A stretch of 64,000 bases of DNA from an uncultured Parabacteroides sp. (GCA_944325335.1 CALUZR010000009.1:20120-84119); one strand, 5' to 3'; positions 1-8,676 are shown, counted from the stretch's first letter. Notes: a model not told the origin generated them from the letters alone. Program-made: numbers and translations.

Positions 1-544
1 CCAGGTATTCTTTCTTATAACCTCGTTTAAGCGCCTCTTGGTAAAGCGCATCGCGCTGCTCGAGGCTATAGCCCAACTGGAACTTCCGAATAGTGTCTTC
101 TCGGAAACCCCGTTCGGCAAAATAACGCATGCCGATGTTCCGCCCGTCGATATGTTCGTGGAGCATCGAAGTAAAGTATTGTTGCGCCCACGCATTGACG
201 ATAAAAAGGCTTTCGCGCTCGCTCCGGATCTGCTTTTCGCGGTCGGTCAGTTCGCGCTCATGGATTTCGATGTTGTATTTCTTAGCTAAATAACGCAAGG
301 CATCCAAGTAGCCCATTTGCTCGTGCTTCATGATGAAATGCACGGCCGTCCCGCCTTCGCCGCACGCGAAGCATTTGCAAATGTTCTTGGCGGGCGAGAC
401 GTAGAACGACGGCGTCTTGTCGTCGTGGAAAGGACAAAGCCCCACATAATTCACGCCCCGTTTGCGAAGCGTGACGAAGTCGGACACCACGTCTACAATG
501 TTCGCGGCGTCCAATATGCGGTCTATTGTCGGTTGGTCTATCAT
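1..544 (-). CDS. dnaG: DNA primase, N-terminal part (gene runs off the left edge)
   Basis: Synthesises RNA primers at the replication fork. The frame opens at the ATG read leftward from 544 and stays open to the window edge, giving 181 residues. The N-terminal CHC2 zinc finger is complete: C37-P-F-H40 followed by C58-F-A-C61, with the typical TPSF segment between. The start of the TOPRIM-linker region follows (residues about 100-181). The RNA polymerase-like core and helicase-binding C-terminus lie outside the window. A TACATTTG -7 element at 708-715 on the same strand gives a leader of about 150 nt that contains an inverted-repeat element. Identification is firm; only the length is unknown. 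Confidence 0.95.
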   Translation of the reverse strand, partial: MIDQPTIDRILDAANIVDVVSDFVTLRKRGVNYVGLCPFHDDKTPSFYVSPAKNICKCFACGEGGTAVHFIMKHEQMGYLDALRYLAKKYNIEIHERELTDREKQIRSERESLFIVNAWAQQYFTSMLHEHIDGRNIGMRYFAERGFREDTIRKFQLGYSLEQRDALYQEALKRGYKKEYL

Positions 545-569
545 GCTTTATTCTCAATTATCATATAAA

Positions 570-686
570 AAGCACACAGATAACACAGATTCGACAGATT
601 TTCACAGATTCTTTTCCAAAGGACAACTTTCTTCCTTATCAATCTGTGGTCATCCATTTAATCTGTGTCATCTGTGTGCTATTTTT
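570..686. repeat. Inverted repeat built of CACAGAT units
   Basis: The left arm repeats CAGAT at 577, 586, 595 and 605 (9-10 bp steps). The right arm carries the complement ATCTG at 642, 661 and 670. The arms pair as one large hairpin. The element lies inside the predicted dnaG leader between divergent genes. It resembles the ACACAGAG hairpins at 13.6, 18.7 and 48.5 kb in style, but the core word differs. Confidence 0.75.
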
Positions 687-707
687 CTTTTTCCTAAAAA
701 ACGGAAG

Positions 708-715
708 CAAATGTA
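708..715 (-). promoter_or_regulatory. -7 promoter element (TACATTTG) for dnaG
   Basis: Matches the Bacteroidetes -7 consensus TAnnTTTG read on the minus strand. Transcription would start near 701 and cross the inverted repeat before dnaG. Confidence 0.55.
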
Positions 716-737
716 CGATAATTTCGGCGATTTATTA

Positions 738-745
738 TATGTTTG
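738..745 (+). promoter_or_regulatory. -7 promoter element (TATGTTTG) for the DUF5106 gene
   Basis: Matches TAnnTTTG about 60 bp ahead of the ATG at 804. It is divergent from the dnaG promoter only 22 bp away, so the two promoters share upstream DNA. Confidence 0.55.
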
Positions 746-803
746 CAGAGAAAACAAACGAACATCCAATTGGAAATAAACGAACATTTAATCGAATTGT
801 CAC

Positions 804-1691
804 ATGAATAAGCTGATTCTATCTTTCTTACTTGGCTTCGCGTGTCTCGTCCAAGCAGCCGCACAGGATTTTGCCTTGCCGAAAATCCCGGACACTCTGC
901 GCACGCCCGACGAACGCGCGTCTTATCTCGTCGCCCATTATTGGGACGAATTTCCGTTTGCCGACAGCGTGCAATACATGAACCGAGTGGCAGACATCGA
1001 ACAGGCGGTGGTAAACTACATTGACCTTTTCCGCCTCGTCCCAACTGAAGAGGCGACACGTTCGCTGACAAACGTGATGCAGCAGGCGTCCGTCTCGCTC
1101 AACGGACTTTACTTTTTTTACAACACCTTCGAAAAATACCTCTACGACTTGGCTTCACCCATGCGGAATGAGGCGTGGTTCATCCCGGTCTTGGAACAGA
1201 TGGTGGCTTCTCCCCGCCTCTCGGCAGACGATAAAATCCGACCCACGATGTTGCTCGAATCGGTCATGAAAAACCGGGTCGGCTCGACGGCAGCCGATTT
1301 CACCTACACGTTGGCCGACGGGACGCAGCACACACTCCATGCACTACCGTCCGCACAAACGCTTCTCCTTTTCTTCGACCCCGAATGCGACGAATGCCAC
1401 GCCCTTATCGAAGCTTTGAGCCACGACGAGGCGTTGAATAGCCAGATTGAAGCCGGAAAACTCTCGGTCCTGGCTGTCTATCCCGGCGAAAATATCCGTT
1501 ATTGGAAGACCATGCAAGCCAACATGCCGAAGAATTGGACCATCGCCTACGACGCTTCCCAGCAAATCTATGCGCAAGCATTGTATGAAATCCTCGGTTT
1601 TCCTTCGCTTTATCTGCTGGACGCAGAGAAAAAGGTCGTCTTGAAAGATACGACGCCCGAGAAACTCCATCAAGCATTCCTGCATCCATAA
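804..1691 (+). CDS. Exported DUF5106-type thioredoxin-fold protein
   Basis: 295 residues. A signal peptide is visible (MNKLILSFLLGFACLVQAAA, cleavage after AQ near residue 21). The N-terminal half is the helical DUF5106-like region common in Bacteroidales. The C-terminal half (about 160-295) has a thioredoxin-like fold with a C195-D-E-C198 active-site pair in FFDPECDECHAL and a cis-Pro-like GFPSLYLLD segment near the end. A role in periplasmic disulfide exchange or reduction is inferred from the CxxC. The substrate is unknown. The next gene is a flavodoxin-fold reductase on the same strand, 66 bp on. Confidence 0.8.
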   Translation: MNKLILSFLLGFACLVQAAAQDFALPKIPDTLRTPDERASYLVAHYWDEFPFADSVQYMNRVADIEQAVVNYIDLFRLVPTEEATRSLTNVMQQASVSLNGLYFFYNTFEKYLYDLASPMRNEAWFIPVLEQMVASPRLSADDKIRPTMLLESVMKNRVGSTAADFTYTLADGTQHTLHALPSAQTLLLFFDPECDECHALIEALSHDEALNSQIEAGKLSVLAVYPGENIRYWKTMQANMPKNWTIAYDASQQIYAQALYEILGFPSLYLLDAEKKVVLKDTTPEKLHQAFLHP

Positions 1692-1757
1692 CTGACAAAC
1701 GCACAAACGACGTTGTCAATTCATCATTTCACGTTCTTAATTCTCCATTTCACCATT

Positions 1758-2330
1758 ATGAATATACTGATTCTAAATGCCAGTCCGCGAAAAAAAGGAA
1801 ACATCGCCCGCCTGCTGGACATTGTCCGCGAAGAGGCGGAACAGAAAGGGGCGAACGTCACGATGCTACAAGTAAACGACCTGCACGTCCATCCTTGCAC
1901 TGGCTGCATGGCGTGCCGCACACGCCGGAAATGCGTACTTCCGGCAGACGACTCGCTTACGGTATTGCAGAAGATAAAGGAATGCGACGCGCTCGTGATT
2001 GGCGCACCGTGCTACTGGGGCAATATGCCGGGAACGCTGAAAATACTCTTCGACCGCCTTGTCTATGGATTGATGGGCGAATCTCCGCGTGGCATTCCAG
2101 TGCCGCTTCTCCGCGGGAAACGGGCGATGATCATCTCGACCTGCACCACGCCTTTCCCATTTAACATCTGGTTTCATCAATCACGTGGGACAATCCGCGC
2201 CGTGCGTGAAATTCTCAAATGGAGTGGCTTCCGCATCGTTTCTACGTATGAACGCGGAGGCACCCGCATGCAACCGCTCACCGAAAAAGACTTGGAGCGA
2301 TTCCGGAAGCGGGCACGGAAGTTATTTTGA
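1758..2330 (+). CDS. Iron-sulfur flavoprotein-like NAD(P)H reductase (flavodoxin fold)
   Basis: 190 residues. The frame is open upstream from 1713, but those 15 codons are AT-rich and low in protein character. The ATG at 1758 begins the canonical NILILNASPRKKGN FMN-binding loop and is preferred. Cysteines C47, C50, C53 and C59 form the compact CX2CX2CX5C motif seen in archaeal/bacterial iron-sulfur flavoproteins, which suggests a [4Fe-4S] cluster beside FMN. The GAPCYWGNMPGTLKILFDRL segment is typical of this family. Physiological partner unknown. A relative with the same cysteine pattern lies at 40864-41400. Confidence 0.8.
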   Translation: MNILILNASPRKKGNIARLLDIVREEAEQKGANVTMLQVNDLHVHPCTGCMACRTRRKCVLPADDSLTVLQKIKECDALVIGAPCYWGNMPGTLKILFDRLVYGLMGESPRGIPVPLLRGKRAMIISTCTTPFPFNIWFHQSRGTIRAVREILKWSGFRIVSTYERGGTRMQPLTEKDLERFRKRARKLF

Positions 2331-2340
2331 AAACGCAATC

Positions 2341-2691
2341 CTATTTTATGAATCGTTGTTGCACTTGAGCCACCAACGCGGCAATTTCCTCTTTCGTAAT
2401 CGTACTCCGCTCCTCTTTATCGTACAAGAAAAGGAGTACAAGGGTGCCGTCCTCCTCTTCAATTTTATAGGCGAACGTGATGACCCGCGCGCCGTGGCTC
2501 TTTCCTTTGTGTTTGCTCGCAATGGCCATCCGCACTTTCCGCACACCGCCGCCTAAATCAGCACCAAGATAAGGATTGGCGTGAAGTTCTTCTCCCAATT
2601 TCTTCAAATCTTGTTTCAAAGACTTGTAACGCTTCGACAAACGCTTAACCTCTCGAAGGAAAGACCGTTCCGGAATTATCTCATAACTCAT
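2341..2691 (-). CDS. RelE/YafQ-type mRNA interferase toxin
   Basis: 116 residues of the RelE/ParE fold: an N-terminal helix pair rich in Lys/Arg, then the strand GGGVRKVRMAI and a C-terminal VLLFLYDKEERSTITKEE strand-turn characteristic of YafQ/HigB-like toxins. The expected action is ribosome-associated mRNA cleavage. The start overlaps the antitoxin gene by 11 bp, so the pair is translationally coupled. It ends 11 bp from the convergent flavoprotein gene. It could instead be ParE-like (gyrase-directed); the family cannot be settled from motifs alone. Confidence 0.8.
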   Translation of the reverse strand: MSYEIIPERSFLREVKRLSKRYKSLKQDLKKLGEELHANPYLGADLGGGVRKVRMAIASKHKGKSHGARVITFAYKIEEEDGTLVLLFLYDKEERSTITKEEIAALVAQVQQRFIK

Positions 2692-2953
2692 CTAACCACT
2701 CCTCCAATGTTTTTTGTTTCCGTCCTTCTTTCTTCGCCGTATAAAACTCGGTCAAGCCTTCGCGAATGCCGTTCAGGATTTCCTCTTTCGAGATGTATTT
2801 CACCTCGTCCTCAGCCACTTTATTCGTATTACGAGCTTCAGAAAGGATACGTGTTAATGCACGTTTCACCTGTTCCAATACTCTCACATCGTCCGTTTCC
2901 AAGATATCGCGCACCAACTCAACGCGCAACGCATCTGCATTCATCGTTCCCAT
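2681..2953 (-). CDS. Antitoxin partner of the RelE/YafQ-type toxin
   Basis: 90 residues, acidic at the C-terminus (TLEEWLDEL), with a helical N-terminus (VRDILETDDVRVLEQVKRALTRI). The length and C-terminal part (KYISKEEILNGIREGLTEFY) fit Bacteroidetes antitoxins that precede RelE-type toxins. Translation may start at 2953 or at the second Met (2944). The N-terminal part would be expected to dimerise and bind the operator; the tail would wrap the toxin. Upstream, TATCTTTA near 2983-2990 is close to a -7 element. Confidence 0.7.
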   Translation of the reverse strand: MGTMNADALRVELVRDILETDDVRVLEQVKRALTRILSEARNTNKVAEDEVKYISKEEILNGIREGLTEFYTAKKEGRKQKTLEEWLDEL

Positions 2954-3055
2954 CGTTTTCTCCTTATTTATAATTTGTGGGTAAAGATACGCATTATTTC
3001 ACACGCTAAGGGCATATAACAGCAAAAAACATTCTATATTACTTCTATTTTTCCA

Positions 3056-5137
3056 TCAAATATTATATGTTAGCGTGAGCCATGCCACACGGGCATCGCG
3101 GTTCCGCTTTTGCGTCATCTGCATGGATTCCATATCAATCAGGGTGATTTCCTCCAGCGAATCGAAGAGATTGTTGATGCTTAGGTTCGCACAAAGCCGT
3201 TTCTGAAGGAAATATTGCGAGAGACCGGCATTGACGGTATAGCGATGCTTGATTTTTCCCTGCGCGGTGAGCTGGTCGGTGATGTAGAAGCCATCGATTT
3301 GCAACGTCGTAGTAGGCGTGAGACGGAACTCGACGTTTCCTTTCACGTCTCCACACCAGAGGGATTTCTTCGCATCGTACCCAATCGTACGCCCGTCAAT
3401 TTCATCGCGATAGACATCGCCCGCCACGCCAATGGTCAGGAAATGCCAAGGCTGCCAACTGGCCGAAAGGTCGAACCCGACAGTCTGGCTATTTCCGGCG
3501 TTCGTCTTTTGCCACACAGTCTCCTCGCCCATCTGTTGCGCCATTTCCACAATCCGGTTCGTCCGGTTGCGGTAATACAATGCCGGCGCGAGGCGGAAAT
3601 ATGGCAATGCAAACTGGTAATTCAATTCTATCGTGTGCACATATTCATCCTTCAGGGCCGGATTGCCCAGAAACACATGCGTCGCGTCGCTATTGTCGAG
3701 GAACGAACAGAGCTCTGAGCCCAGCGGACGGATGACGCGCTGCTGATACGAAAGGCTCCATTGATGTCCCTGCGCAGGATGATAAGCTAACCGAAGATGC
3801 GGATAGAGGTGGAAATAGGAATGCTCGGCAGAAGAGGAATTTCCCTCCGTTGTAGGCAACTGCTCGTCCATCTCCCGGCGATTAAATTCAGCCTGCACGC
3901 CCAGCTCCGCTTCCCACGTCTCGCCCTTCTTTTCCAACGCCGCAAAGAGCAAATGGAGCGAACGGCGATAATCGTATTGGTAAATCTTCGCCTCGGTCGG
4001 GAGCCAAGCGTCCCCTTGCTTGGCATTCACATCGTTGCGATACGACTCCATCGTCTGACGGCCTATGTATCCCGCAAGCAAAGCATAGCCATCGGAAAAA
4101 GGATAGGTAAGCTTTGCTTCCCAGAAATAGTTGTGTTTGTCGTGGTTGATAAACTGATTGTCTTCCGCCACAATCGCCGCCGTCTGGGGATTTTCGTTCT
4201 TATAGTCGTTGTCCTCGTCGTAAAGGAAGTCATTGTAATTGAAACGCATGGAGAATAAGCCTGCCGCACGAAGGCGATGCTTCCAATACACTTCCGCCGC
4301 ATAGGCATTCTGGCGCTGGTCGTTATACCGGTTGCGGATGACGTGCTTCATCTGTTCGCCCGCCGGGTTGAATACTTGGTTGTTAATTCTACCATAACGG
4401 CTGTAACTCATGCTATGAAACAGGCCATACGCGCCCAACAAATCCCGTTCGGAAAGGTCATAACTCACCGACAAATCAGCCAAATGTATATCCGGACGGG
4501 CGTCGGCATTGTTATTCATAACTTGCGTATTTTGTTTTGACGCCGTGGTTTTGCTGAATGACCGTTGTCGATATTCCCGACGATAGTTATATTTTGCCGT
4601 GATATGAAAGCGTCCTGGATTCAAATTCAGGACTGCGCCCGCGTTGTAACGTTCATGCCATCCAGCGCCCACGGTGAGGCTCAACGGAGAATCCACGGCT
4701 GGTTCAGACGAGAAATTCAGCAGACCCGCGTCGCCATCGGGCACTTGGTCGATTCTCGGCATCTGGCTTAGCGCAATCCGGTTGAAAAACAACGAAGGGA
4801 GTTGGATCAACACATCGCCGCTATACTCTTCCAGCAATCCGTAGGGAACGCCATTGATCCGCATGCCCGTTTTCGTCGAACCACGGAAAAGGACGCCTCC
4901 CTCAATATCCGTCACTACGGAAGGAAGTTGCCGGAATGCTTCTGCCATACTCACGCTTGCACTGCTGAGTTGGTCTTCGACACGCAATTGCCGCACCGTC
5001 CCGCCGCTTAATCCGGATAAATACCGGCCCCAGACTTCCACATCATGAATCGTACGCACCGTATCCGCCGGTTCTTGCGCATACAGAAAAGGAATATATC
5101 CCAGAAGGAATAAAAACAAATATCCAACCCGCTTCAT
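3056..5137 (-). CDS. TonB-dependent outer-membrane receptor
   Basis: 693 residues. Signal peptide ending near LYAQ (residue 21). A plug domain follows (about 28-140: VEVWGRYLSG, SVSMAEAFRQLPSV, VLFRGSTKTGMRINGVPYG), then a long beta-barrel with many alternating aromatic strands (for example GYIGRQTMESYRNDV, YHPAQGHQWSLSYQQRVIRP), typical of a 22-strand barrel. It lacks the N-terminal CarboxypepD-like domain of classic SusC proteins, and no SusD gene adjoins, so a metal, siderophore or cofactor ligand is more likely than a glycan. A terminator separates it from the upstream lipoprotein gene. Confidence 0.9.
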   Translation of the reverse strand: MKRVGYLFLFLLGYIPFLYAQEPADTVRTIHDVEVWGRYLSGLSGGTVRQLRVEDQLSSASVSMAEAFRQLPSVVTDIEGGVLFRGSTKTGMRINGVPYGLLEEYSGDVLIQLPSLFFNRIALSQMPRIDQVPDGDAGLLNFSSEPAVDSPLSLTVGAGWHERYNAGAVLNLNPGRFHITAKYNYRREYRQRSFSKTTASKQNTQVMNNNADARPDIHLADLSVSYDLSERDLLGAYGLFHSMSYSRYGRINNQVFNPAGEQMKHVIRNRYNDQRQNAYAAEVYWKHRLRAAGLFSMRFNYNDFLYDEDNDYKNENPQTAAIVAEDNQFINHDKHNYFWEAKLTYPFSDGYALLAGYIGRQTMESYRNDVNAKQGDAWLPTEAKIYQYDYRRSLHLLFAALEKKGETWEAELGVQAEFNRREMDEQLPTTEGNSSSAEHSYFHLYPHLRLAYHPAQGHQWSLSYQQRVIRPLGSELCSFLDNSDATHVFLGNPALKDEYVHTIELNYQFALPYFRLAPALYYRNRTNRIVEMAQQMGEETVWQKTNAGNSQTVGFDLSASWQPWHFLTIGVAGDVYRDEIDGRTIGYDAKKSLWCGDVKGNVEFRLTPTTTLQIDGFYITDQLTAQGKIKHRYTVNAGLSQYFLQKRLCANLSINNLFDSLEEITLIDMESMQMTQKRNRDARVAWLTLTYNI

Positions 5138-5182
5138 TGCTCGTGTTATTTATGAATTATTATTACGTTTAAGAATTTGCAT

Positions 5183-5215
5183 AAAAAAAGTCTGTATGTA
5201 AAATGCATACAGACT
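5183..5215 (-). terminator. Intrinsic terminator after the small lipoprotein gene
   Basis: Read leftward: AGTCTGTATG, a 7-nt loop, CATACAGACT, then a run of seven T. It lies 40 bp past the stop of the 5256-5474 gene. Confidence 0.85.
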
Positions 5216-5255
5216 GTCCTTGGTTTTCTTCACCTTTCGCTGTAAATTCTGATAC

Positions 5256-5474
5256 TTATGCAGCCGGTGTAGCTTCTGTAGTAACCGCAGCAGAATCAGT
5301 GGCAGCTGTAGCTGTCGTGTCTGCAGGGGCAACAGCTGTTGTATCTGCCGGTGCTTCTACAGTTGTAGTTTCTGTTTCTGCCGGAGTAGCTGTTGTAGAC
5401 TCACTTGTCTTACTACCACAAGATGTAAATGATACGGCTGCCATAACAGCAGCGAAAGCAACTAACTTTTTCAT
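5256..5474 (-). CDS. Small Ala/Thr/Glu-rich lipoprotein
   Basis: 72 residues. The N-terminus MKKLVAFAAVMAAVSFTSC is a lipoprotein signal with Cys at 19. The mature part is almost entirely A, T, E, D, P and S in TTVEAPADTT-type repeats, with no fold visible. Likely an abundant envelope lipoprotein or spacer. It has a strong promoter (TACCTTTG, 5526-5533) with an 18-bp perfect palindrome over the -33 region and its own terminator, so it is a monocistronic, probably well expressed gene. Confidence 0.75.
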   Translation of the reverse strand: MKKLVAFAAVMAAVSFTSCGSKTSESTTATPAETETTTVEAPADTTAVAPADTTATAATDSAAVTTEATPAA

Positions 5475-5525
5475 TGTGTTCTAAAATTAAACGGTCTATA
5501 ATTTATGTTCCTTTAAAAAACGGTG

Positions 5526-5533
5526 CAAAGGTA
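5526..5533 (-). promoter_or_regulatory. -7 promoter element (TACCTTTG) of the small lipoprotein gene
   Basis: TAnnTTTG match about 52 bp upstream of the start codon; the -33 region coincides with the palindrome at 5546-5563. Confidence 0.6.
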
Positions 5534-5545
5534 ATACCTAATTTT

Positions 5546-5563
5546 ATATGTTGTACAACATAT
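5546..5563. promoter_or_regulatory. Perfect 18-bp palindrome, candidate operator
   Basis: ATATGTTGTACAACATAT reads identically on both strands. It overlaps the expected -33 region of the lipoprotein promoter. Fourteen of fifteen positions recur at 47718-47732 beside the start site of the Crp/Fnr-family gene. Confidence 0.6.
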
Positions 5564-5633
5564 TCTCGTTTTTTTTCTGAAAAAATTTTGCTGCTTCGCT
5601 TTTAACAGAGGCTGAAAAGTGAATTCCAATCCG

Positions 5634-7298
5634 TCATACTTGCGTATAAAGGAACCGTTTGATGCTCTTCTTGGGTGTCTTTTCGAACTCGTTCGGATAG
5701 AGTTTCAGTTGCGACACGGCTTCGTAGGGCGCCAACAGTTTATTCAGTTCCAAACGGGTACGCTCCAGCAATGCGGGAAGTTCTTCGACGGAAATGCCTG
5801 CACGGTCTGCCGCATCGAAATCCGGATAGACCAATCCGACCAGCTTGCCCTCCTTTTCCAGAATCAGGCTTTCCAAGACGAACGGGAGGTTGTTCAGTTT
5901 GGATTCGATCTCCTCCGGATAGATGTTCTGCCCGTTCGAACTGAGGAGCATCGTTTTGCTCCGTCCGCGGATATAGATGCGGTTCTGGGCGTCGATCGTA
6001 CCCAAATCGCCGGTCTTCAGCCAGCCGTCTTCGGTAAAGGCATTGCGCGTGGCCTCTTCGTTCTTGTAATATCCTTTCATGACGTTCTCGCCCCGTACTT
6101 GGATTTCACCCACTTGATGATATGGGTCTTCCGAATCGATGCGTACTTGCATAATACCTTTCAGCACCTGCCCGCAAGAAGTAAGCACATACTCCCGATG
6201 ATTATCATAACTAATCAAGGGACCGCACTCCGTCATGCCATAGCCGATCGTGAACGGGAAGCGTATCTCATATAGAAAATCGGCGACCTCTTGGTTCATC
6301 GCCGCGCCACCAACAATCACTTCCCGGAAATTTCCACCCAACGCGTCCGTCAATTTCTGCCGGATCTTCCGATAAAGCAGCCGATTGATGCCTGGAATTT
6401 GCCGAATGATCCGCACACTTCGCTTCGAGAGCACGGGGAGCAACATCTTCTTGTAAATCTTTTCCAGAATCAACGGCACGGTCAAGATCAGATGCGGTTT
6501 CACATCCGCGAATGCCTTCAATAAGATTTTAGGAGAAGGAAGCTTTCCCAACAAATAGACATGCGCCCCAAAGGCCATCGGCACCAAGAAATTGAACGCA
6601 CAACTATAGGCATGGGCCAAAGGAAGGAAGCACAATTCCCGCTCGCCGCGGAAAAGGATGTCGAGTGTCCGGGCATACGTCACGTTTCCAGCCAGGTTAT
6701 TGCCCGTCAGCATCACGCCTTTGCTGAATCCGGTCGTACCCGAAGTATAATTCAGGAGCACGACTTGGTCGTTGTCTTGCTTTACATATATAATATGCTC
6801 CTTTCGGAAACCATCGGGATAACGACGCGCGAAAAGGGCATCGAGCTCTTCTTGCTGGACGACTTTTTGCCGCCTTAAGGAAAGCGTTCGGAAATCGCCC
6901 AACGAGAATACAGCTTGGAGGGCGGGCATTTTCTCTTCGTCCAGCGTCTCCCAACTGCGTTCGCTGGCAAACAGCAGGCGCGATTCGGAATGATTCACGA
7001 TATGCTGCACATCGTTCGGGTTGAAGTCGGAAAGGATAGGCACAATCACCGCCCCGTAGGTGACGACGGCCATATACACGACGCACCAATGGGCGCAATC
7101 CTTGCCTATCAGCGCGATTTTATCGCCCTGTTGGATGTCGTACATCTCGAACAAAATATGCAAACGGGCAATATGGCGGGCGACGTCGGCATACTTCATC
7201 GCCTCCTTTTCGCCGTAATTCGTCAATGCGGGAAGGTCCCAATTCTCCCGGAAACTTTGTTCATATAACTGGATAAAGTTCTCTTGTATCATAATCAT
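5634..7298 (-). CDS. Long-chain fatty acid-CoA ligase (AMP-binding, adenylate-forming)
   Basis: 554 residues, the usual length for bacterial FadD/AMP-forming ligases. The P-loop-like motif YTSGTTGFSKG lies at about 184-194. YGMTECGP (A5), the WLKTGDLG block (A8) and a C-terminal catalytic-lysine region KTPKKSIKRFLY are all present. It activates fatty acids with ATP and CoA in the cytosol or at the inner membrane. Its start is 3 bp past the stop of the sialidase gene, so the two are co-transcribed. A functional link is not obvious. Confidence 0.9.
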   Translation of the reverse strand: MIMIQENFIQLYEQSFRENWDLPALTNYGEKEAMKYADVARHIARLHILFEMYDIQQGDKIALIGKDCAHWCVVYMAVVTYGAVIVPILSDFNPNDVQHIVNHSESRLLFASERSWETLDEEKMPALQAVFSLGDFRTLSLRRQKVVQQEELDALFARRYPDGFRKEHIIYVKQDNDQVVLLNYTSGTTGFSKGVMLTGNNLAGNVTYARTLDILFRGERELCFLPLAHAYSCAFNFLVPMAFGAHVYLLGKLPSPKILLKAFADVKPHLILTVPLILEKIYKKMLLPVLSKRSVRIIRQIPGINRLLYRKIRQKLTDALGGNFREVIVGGAAMNQEVADFLYEIRFPFTIGYGMTECGPLISYDNHREYVLTSCGQVLKGIMQVRIDSEDPYHQVGEIQVRGENVMKGYYKNEEATRNAFTEDGWLKTGDLGTIDAQNRIYIRGRSKTMLLSSNGQNIYPEEIESKLNNLPFVLESLILEKEGKLVGLVYPDFDAADRAGISVEELPALLERTRLELNKLLAPYEAVSQLKLYPNEFEKTPKKSIKRFLYTQV

Positions 7299-7301
7299 CG
7301 T

Positions 7302-8435
7302 TTATTTTTCTGTTGGAATCGAAATGCTGGCAAAGCCTATCCGTTCATAGGCATCTGCCGTCCCGTACTCAAATAACAATCCGACACGCGAATTTGTTAA
7401 CTGCACCAAATCTGAATAGGCGGCCGGACCGTCGTAAACCGGGAGGCTCTCGCACCATGTCTGCCCGTTGTCCCGGCTAATTTTCACCGTCATCTTCTCC
7501 CGTTTTTCCGTCGAAGCGGGATTCGAAAAGAGTAACGTCGTGCTGTTTTGCCCTTCGCGTTGCAGGTTCAGCGTACTTCCTTGGCAGACGGGTTCGATGA
7601 GTTCGGGGAGATAATCCATCCGCGTCCACGACGCGCCGCCGTCACGGCTCAATGCATACGCCCGGCCGAGGCTTTCCGTCCGGTTGTAATTTCGCATGTT
7701 GAGCATCAATGGCCCGTCCGCCCGCTCGACCAAGCCACATTCATTTCCGCCGCCCTCCTCGACCGTGCCGCCCAGCGTCCACGTCTCGCCGCCATCGTCC
7801 GAATAAAAGCAATGGGCATAATAGATAGCGGAAGGGACGACACTATGGTTGGCAGGAACGACCAGTCGCCCGGCATGTTCGCCCGCCTGGAGCTGAAGTC
7901 CGTGGCAAGGTCCCGTCGCATACCAACCCCATTCCGGGCAGTTCACCGAAGCGGTAATCTCGCGCGGGGCGGACCACGTTCGGCCGTCGTCGTCGGAATA
8001 AAGCGTATACACGTGCCGCTTATCCCGGCTCTCTCCGGAGATGAGCTGCGATTCGCGGTCCTCCGCCCGGTTCCAGCAGACAATTAAATGGATGCGCCCG
8101 GTGCGACGGTCGACGATTGGCACGGGGTTTCCGCACACATCTTCGCCCGCGTCCCAAACGACCTGGAGCGGTTCCCACGACGTACCATCGTCCGCCGAAC
8201 GCCGCAGCACGACGTCGATATTCCCCGTATCGGCGCAGTTGTCCTTGCGCCCCTCCGCGAAAGCCAAAAGCGTCCCCTTTTCCGTGCGGACGATGGCCGG
8301 AATGCGGAAACAGGCATAACCGTCAGTTCCCCGTTCGAATACGGTGATTATTTCCGTTTGCGCCTGTAAAACAGTTGAAATACAACTATAAAATAGCGCA
8401 ATTACAACGATAAATATTTTTTCTTGCTTCATCAT
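7302..8435 (-). CDS. Exo-alpha-sialidase (GH33, BNR/Asp-box)
   Basis: 377 residues. Signal peptide ends near VLQAQ (26). The FRIP motif (43-46, with the sialate-binding Arg44) is followed by AFAEGR and five Asp-box repeats (SADDGTSW, SDDDGRTW, SDDGGETW, SRDGGASW, SRDNGQTW). This is a bare six-bladed catalytic domain, without the extra N-terminal carbohydrate-binding domain of longer NanH proteins. It would release terminal sialic acid from host glycans in the periplasm or at the surface. First gene of a two-gene unit with the acyl-CoA ligase. Its upstream region is the phased repeat array at 8461-8657. Confidence 0.93.
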   Translation of the reverse strand: MMKQEKIFIVVIALFYSCISTVLQAQTEIITVFERGTDGYACFRIPAIVRTEKGTLLAFAEGRKDNCADTGNIDVVLRRSADDGTSWEPLQVVWDAGEDVCGNPVPIVDRRTGRIHLIVCWNRAEDRESQLISGESRDKRHVYTLYSDDDGRTWSAPREITASVNCPEWGWYATGPCHGLQLQAGEHAGRLVVPANHSVVPSAIYYAHCFYSDDGGETWTLGGTVEEGGGNECGLVERADGPLMLNMRNYNRTESLGRAYALSRDGGASWTRMDYLPELIEPVCQGSTLNLQREGQNSTTLLFSNPASTEKREKMTVKISRDNGQTWCESLPVYDGPAAYSDLVQLTNSRVGLLFEYGTADAYERIGFASISIPTEK

Positions 8436-8460
8436 CTTCCTTTTTTAGGGGTGAAATTTC

Positions 8461-8657
8461 CGAGAAAGCCTATCCTCTTCGATTTTACCGTTTCTCGAAA
8501 CGAGATGCTTTCAAATCGTTGATTTTATCGTTTCTCGGTGCGAGAAAGTCCCAAATCACCGATTTTTCCGTTTCTCGCGCCGAGAAAACTCAAAATAATC
8601 AATTTGTAAAGCTCTCGGATCGAGAAACATTAAAATGATTCATTTAATACCTTCTCG
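8461..8657. repeat. Phased palindrome array A: five 40-bp units, palindromes every 20 bp
   Basis: Five head-to-tail units start at 8461, 8501, 8541, 8581 and 8621, exactly 40 bp apart. Each begins CGAGA(A)A and ends (T)TTCTCG, with 3 bp between units, so unit junctions are palindromes TTTCTCG-nnn-CGAGAAA (centres 8499, 8539, 8579, 8619). Unit interiors carry a second palindrome halfway: AAATC-GTT-GATTT (8519), AAATC-ACC-GATTT (8559), AAATG-ATT-CATTT (8639). The C/G to G/C change in the last keeps pairing. It fills the 241-bp gap between the sialidase start and the end of the HD hydrolase gene. Confidence 0.9.
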
Positions 8658-8676
8658 CTAAATTTTGATACCAAAA

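Noticed and set aside
282..557. 91-residue leftward ORF over the dnaG start
   Set aside because: It is a shadow frame; the dnaG frame with the CHC2 zinc finger uses the same DNA.
5634..8435. Sialic-acid utilisation cluster
   Set aside because: Only the sialidase is present; no nan transport, lyase or epimerase gene adjoins, and the partner is an acyl-CoA ligase. The wecB at 35 kb belongs to a glycan-synthesis cluster.
8461..8657. CRISPR-like repeat-spacer pattern (CGAGAAA/TTTCTCG with variable interior)
   Set aside because: The conserved parts are only 7 bp arms, the variable interiors are themselves palindromic and only ~23 bp, and there are no cas genes.
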